Source: an uncultured Sphingomonadaceae bacterium (lineage in GTDB: Bacteria; Pseudomonadota; Alphaproteobacteria; Sphingomonadales; Sphingomonadaceae). Taken from it: DNA of 64,000 bases. The notes beneath the pieces were generated by a model that saw only the letters and a list, made by a program, of their open reading frames with translations, was not told the DNA's origin and made no database searches. A program made the position numbers and the translations under genes. Location of the stretch: assembly GCA_947489315.1 (NCBI GenBank), contig CANLCX010000003.1, positions 124,001-188,000 on the forward strand. The letters are read 5' to 3'. Shown piece by piece: positions 60,700 through 64,000 of this stretch; position 1 is the stretch's first letter, and every line of letters starts with the position of its first letter.

Positions 60700-61599
60700 T
60701 TAGACGGCCTGCGCGCCATCCGGCCGCGCAGCGGCAAATTCACTTTCCGCTAGATCAATCAGATGCCGGTCATCTTCGTTCCACGGATGAAAGCCGGGCA
60801 GGAAGAATTTAATCCATGGCAAGATAATCTTACGCGCTACGCCGGGCGTGAACAACAGAAAGCCGAGCAGCTTCCTCTTAGTGCGCCATCCGGTAAAGCC
60901 ATCTTGCGCGAGCAGGTCGAGCGTATCGGTATAACGGTTGGTCCAGAAATTCCGGGTGATGACCAGCATCAGCAGCGATTTGACTTTCCAGCGCTGCCAG
61001 CGGGTCCAGTCTTTGGTCGCATAGAGCCAGGTGTCATAGGCGACACCCTTATGCTCGATTTCTTCGAGCGCGTGCCAGCGCCACAGGTCGGCGGTTTCCT
61101 TGTCGGCATTGGCAAAATGATGCGGATTGGCAATAAATTGCTGCGCCATGATGGCGGTAAAATGTTCGAGGATCATCGTCGCGCCGAGATTGGCAATGGC
61201 CGGACGGCCTTTTGTCATTTCGAGCGACTCGATCACGCGTTTTTCAATCGCGCTGGTATCATAGCCTGCTTCTTCGACACGGCGGTTGAGCGCCACATGT
61301 TCGCGGGTATGGATGATTTCCTGTTTCACGAATGCGCGGATTTCTTTTTGCAGTTTTTCTGGCGTGACATCGCGAAAGGCTTTGACGCTTTCAATGAAAA
61401 ACGCCTCGCCGCGCGGAAAAGTAAGGGATAGCGCGTTATAAAAGGCCGTCGCAACCGGGTCGTCATTCAACCACCAGCGGCCGGGTTTATGATCATCATC
61501 GCGGCCAAAGCGGCGATCACGCGGGGTGATCTGATGATCTTTGGGCGTCGGCGTATCAATCGTTTCCGACCCGGCTTGCAAGATGCTATGCATGTTCAT
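60700..61599 (-). CDS. PF10118-type metal-dependent hydrolase-like membrane protein
   Basis: 299 residues. The family (DUF/predicted metal-dependent hydrolase) has ferritin-like helices with acidic ligands: here FVKQEIIHTREHVALNRRVEE (core QEIIHTREHVALNRR, about 93-107), MILEHFTAIMAQQFI (about 145-159) and WHALEEIEHKGVAYDTWLYA (core HALEEIEHKGVAYD, about 177-190). Paired Glu/His of this kind suggest a di-iron centre. Hydrophobic patches near 205-275 (LLMLVITRNFW, LLGFLLFTPGVARKIILPW) fit membrane attachment. Divergent from the TetR gene with 65 bases between, so probably regulated by it. Enzymatic activity unproven. Confidence 0.85.
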   Translation of the reverse strand: MNMHSILQAGSETIDTPTPKDHQITPRDRRFGRDDDHKPGRWWLNDDPVATAFYNALSLTFPRGEAFFIESVKAFRDVTPEKLQKEIRAFVKQEIIHTREHVALNRRVEEAGYDTSAIEKRVIESLEMTKGRPAIANLGATMILEHFTAIMAQQFIANPHHFANADKETADLWRWHALEEIEHKGVAYDTWLYATKDWTRWQRWKVKSLLMLVITRNFWTNRYTDTLDLLAQDGFTGWRTKRKLLGFLLFTPGVARKIILPWIKFFLPGFHPWNEDDRHLIDLAESEFAAARPDGAQAV

Positions 61600-61664
61600 A
61601 AGAGCTCGCTTTTATACAAAATATTGTTTAAATTGCTTATTGGATATTAGGGTTACTTACATAG

Positions 61665-62261
61665 ATGTCAATAGCTAAACGACGCCTCTCCCCAGAAGAA
61701 AGCCGTGGCATGGCCATGGCCGCTGCCCGTGATTTGTTGATCGAAGCCGGGCCGCAGGCGGTAACGCTGAAAGCGGTCGCTTCGCGGATCGGCCGCACCC
61801 ATGCCAATTTGTTGCACCATTTCGGTTCCGCATCGGGACTGCAAAAATCGCTGGCGCAATATCTCACTGATCAGGTGTGCGGGTCGATCGCGCAGGCGGT
61901 GTTAGACTCTCGTACTGGTGAAGGCACGGTGCGTGATATTGTAGACCTGACCTTTGACGCTTTTGACAAGCAGGGTGCGGGCGCTTTGTCTTCATGGATG
62001 TTGCTGACGGGAAATGAAGATGCGCTCGATCCGATTGTCGATGCGATTCATGCCTTGGTCGATGAAGTGGGCGAAGGCGGCCACGAAGATCGAGAAATGC
62101 ATGAAGATACGCTGGCGCTGGTGCTGATGGCATTGGGTGATGCCCTGATCGGCGAGCGGCTATCCGATTCGCTTGACCTGCCGCGTCATAGCGCGCGCGA
62201 CATGGCGGAGCGCCAGCTGGACCATGCGCTGGATCGCTGGAAAAAGGACCATCAGGACTAA
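61665..62261 (+). CDS. TetR-family regulator, divergent from PF10118 gene
   Basis: 198 residues. The N-terminal helix-turn-helix (about 15-62) contains AAARDLLIEAGPQAVTLKAV, ASRIGRTHANLLHHFGSAS. The ligand domain (about 75-190) has ADAIHALVDEVGEGGHEDRE (core) and MALGDALIGERLSDSLDLPR. Its divergent neighbour 60700-61599 shares the AT-rich 65-base promoter region (61600-61664), where I see no clear palindrome. Likely represses that gene and itself (inference). Confidence 0.85.
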   Translation: MSIAKRRLSPEESRGMAMAAARDLLIEAGPQAVTLKAVASRIGRTHANLLHHFGSASGLQKSLAQYLTDQVCGSIAQAVLDSRTGEGTVRDIVDLTFDAFDKQGAGALSSWMLLTGNEDALDPIVDAIHALVDEVGEGGHEDREMHEDTLALVLMALGDALIGERLSDSLDLPRHSARDMAERQLDHALDRWKKDHQD

Positions 62262-62365
62262 ATTTGGTCCACTTCCTATCCGAAACGGCGCAGATTCCGG
62301 CAGATTTTTAGCTTTTCGTTCCATAATCTCCCCCACAAGAGATTTTCTTAATGTGGAGCGGCGAC

Positions 62366-63493
62366 ATGGAACATCATCCCAATGCTATCGGCGATGCGCG
62401 GACATTACATCCTGACGATCCCGCCCTCCATCTGATCGGAGACAGCGCAGCGATCGAGGAAGTGCGCAGCCTGATTCGCTATGCCGCTGCCACGCCGATA
62501 CCTGTCATGATCACCGGGCCATCGGGTTGCGGCAAGGAAGTGGTGGCCAAAGCGCTGCACCGATGCTCGGCGCGATCTGCCGAAAAGTTTGTTGGTGTCA
62601 ATTGCGGGGCGATCCCCCGGGATCTTCTGGAATCAGAGCTTTTCGGTCACGAAAAAGGCAGCTTCACTGGCGCCATTGCCCAGCGCAAGGGGCAGTTTGA
62701 AGATGCCAGCAAAGGCACATTATTTCTCGATGAAATTGGTGACATGCCCTTTGACATGCAGGTCAAGCTTTTGCGGGTGCTCGAGGAAAAACAGATTGAG
62801 CGCATTGGCGGCACGGAATCGATCGCCATTGACACGCGGATCATTTCGGCCACGCATCAAAATCTCGACGAAGCCATTGCCGACAAACGCTTTCGCGAAG
62901 ATCTTTTCTATCGGCTCTCGGTATTCCCGATAGATATCCCCGCGCTCAAGGATCGCCGCGACGATATTGCACCCCTGATTCGCCATTTCATCCAGCAGAT
63001 CGGGGGAGAGGAAATCTATTTTTCACCCGAAGCGATGGACGCGCTGGAAAATTATGGCTGGCCGGGCAATGCGCGCGAGCTGCGTAATATTGTCGAGCGG
63101 GCGGTAGTGCTGTTCCCCGGCGTGATGATATCGGCCAGTCAGCTATCCTCGCTCTTCCGCCGCCGGGCGTCCAATGCCCCAACCCATCACCGGCACGCAT
63201 TGCCATCAAGCTATGCCGGCGGGGCAGAGGTGCGGCCCTTCCGAACGACCAGTGATGATAGCGCATCGGATCGCGGGACATTGGGGGACGGTTTTGATCT
63301 GAAAAAACATCTGATGCAAGAAGAGCGCAAATATCTACTGTCAGCGCTGCGGATGGCCGAAGGGGTGGTTGCGGAAGCGGCGCATCTGGTCAGTCTGCGC
63401 CGGACAACTTTTGTTGAGAAAATGCGACGGCACAAAATTGTTCGCCGAATGGCTCTAACCGATCACCGCTCGGAGCTAGTCCGTCGCGAATAG
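62366..63493 (+). CDS. Sigma-54-dependent activator without receiver domain
   Basis: 375 residues from ATG 62366 (GGAG, seven bases upstream); ATG 62351 is an alternative. No N-terminal receiver or sensing domain: the AAA+ region starts almost at once. Walker [20 protein letters not shown] (about 50-68), the sigma-54 contact loop GSFTGA (about 104-109), Walker [15 protein letters not shown] (about 120-133), and [15 protein letters not shown] (about 230-245). A Fis-like helix-turn-helix is near the end ([21 protein letters not shown]), after a poorly conserved linker. So it is probably always active or controlled by amount, like PspF/FlbD-type proteins. Overlaps 18 bases with the convergent VOC gene. 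Confidence 0.9.
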   Translation: MEHHPNAIGDARTLHPDDPALHLIGDSAAIEEVRSLIRYAAATPIPVMITGPSGCGKEVVAKALHRCSARSAEKFVGVNCGAIPRDLLESELFGHEKGSFTGAIAQRKGQFEDASKGTLFLDEIGDMPFDMQVKLLRVLEEKQIERIGGTESIAIDTRIISATHQNLDEAIADKRFREDLFYRLSVFPIDIPALKDRRDDIAPLIRHFIQQIGGEEIYFSPEAMDALENYGWPGNARELRNIVERAVVLFPGVMISASQLSSLFRRRASNAPTHHRHALPSSYAGGAEVRPFRTTSDDSASDRGTLGDGFDLKKHLMQEERKYLLSALRMAEGVVAEAAHLVSLRRTTFVEKMRRHKIVRRMALTDHRSELVRRE

Positions 63494-63904
63494 CTGATCA
63501 TCGTCGGCAAAGGCTTTGAACTCCAAAGCGTTGCCACTGGGGTCGAGGAAAAACATCGTCGCTTGCTCTCCCACTTCTCCGCGAAAACGAACCGTTGGCG
63601 CGATAACAAATTCTGTTCCGTGTTGCTTTAGCCGCTCTGCTAGCGCCTCCCATTGCGCGATGGTCAGCACCACACCAAAATGCGGCACCGGAACATCCTC
63701 GCCATCCACCGCGTTGGTTATTGCACGCGGCTTGGCATTGGTATCGAGATGCGTAACAATTTGGTTGCCATACAGGTTGAAATCAATCCAATGACTGCTG
63801 CTCCTGCCCACGGCACATCCCAGCAGGTCACCATAAAATCGCCTTGCGGCTGGCAGGTCATGGACCGGAAAGGCGAGATGGAAAGGGCGCCGTTCAATGT
63901 TCAA
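63476..63904 (-). CDS. Single-domain VOC (glyoxalase-fold) protein
   Basis: 142 residues. The start is TTG at 63902-63904, with AAGGAG seven bases upstream. [22 protein letters not shown] (core [20 protein letters not shown], about 8-27), [39 protein letters not shown] and [20 protein letters not shown] mark one VOC module, with His and Glu positions for a metal. Substrate unknown. Its 3' end overlaps the sigma-54 activator by 18 bases. An upstream reading frame on the same strand ends in the start region (63894-64000). Confidence 0.88.
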   Translation of the reverse strand: MNIERRPFHLAFPVHDLPAARRFYGDLLGCAVGRSSSHWIDFNLYGNQIVTHLDTNAKPRAITNAVDGEDVPVPHFGVVLTIAQWEALAERLKQHGTEFVIAPTVRFRGEVGEQATMFFLDPSGNALEFKAFADDDQLFATD

Positions 63905-64000
63905 AATTCTGCTCCTTTTTCTCCGGAGCCGCTAGCGCGAAACAATGATCGATATCCAAGGCCGCTTGCTTGCTTGGATCCTGTTCCAAGGCTCGCATTT
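63894..64000 (-). CDS. Possible C-terminal end of an upstream gene, cut by window edge
   Basis: On the minus strand one frame stays open from base 64000 to a TGA at 63894-63896 that overlaps the VOC gene's start region. It reads [20 protein letters not shown] then KKEQNFEH before the stop. It is the most protein-like of the three frames, but only about 35 residues are seen, so no function can be given and it may not be coding. Confidence 0.3.
   Translation of the reverse strand, partial: MRALEQDPSKQAALDIDHCFALAAPEKKEQNFEH

Overview
The window is chromosomal DNA of an alphaproteobacterium, most likely a sphingomonad of the Sphingorhabdus/Parasphingorhabdus type. The evidence is a moderate GC content, ihfA followed by a MerR gene, a class I lysyl-tRNA synthetase, aroQ-accB-accC, a ThiS-ThiG fusion, UrcA-family and DUF2807 proteins, a CtrA-type box, and dispersed inverted repeats of kinds I associate with sphingomonad genomes. 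The genus is inference. No rRNA, tRNA, CRISPR array, prophage or transposase is visible.

Layout. 1-4143: RND efflux pump (permease cut by the window edge, lipoprotein adaptor), minus strand. 4287-10765: aquaporin with terminator, tRNA t6A synthase, DmdC-like acyl-CoA dehydrogenase with a DUF815 ATPase, sorbosone-dehydrogenase-like protein, two small proteins. 10800-15941: cell-envelope and stress block with two DUF2807 proteins, a methyltransferase, a universal stress protein and a K+/H+ antiporter, including a triple direct repeat. 16161-17756: VOC protein and endonuclease/phosphatase. 17786-24684: TetR repressor divergent from a complete tripartite RND operon, with a strong inverted repeat between them. 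24709-26353: thioesterase, ihfA, MerR. 26354-28155: AT-richer accessory patch with a DUF3089 hydrolase, an ORF broken by an in-frame TGA, and short flanking repeats. 28156-31556: sixA and an Fe-S helicase carrying an in-frame palindromic insertion. 31566-39056: NnrU protein, lysK-DUF3291-asparaginase operon, YeeE transporter, cupin, desaturase, argE.

39244-42014: GAF protein, small hypothetical with a CtrA-like box, and a Tat-exported nitroreductase-like protein with a MarR gene behind a strong promoter. 42039-48928: exported or periplasmic proteins (metallopeptidase with TPR-like region, DUF885, prolyl hydroxylase, amidohydrolase, Arg-rich RcnB-like protein with EF-hand-like repeats). 49078-52532: aroQ-accB-accC facing thiSG. 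52533-56198: UrcA protein with a folded leader, a LytS/LytTR-type kinase-regulator pair, and a hypothetical gene. Both outer promoters carry 9-bp direct repeats with a 12-bp spacer, the geometry LytTR proteins bind. 56218-64000: S9 peptidase, three uncharacterised proteins, PF10118 protein divergent from a TetR, a sigma-54 activator and a VOC protein.

The most interesting items are the putative LytTR local regulon with its structured UrcA leader, the Arg-rich protein with eight calcium-loop-like units, the palindrome inserted inside the helicase gene, the interrupted small gene at 27789-28106, and the hairpin covering the start of the metallopeptidase gene.
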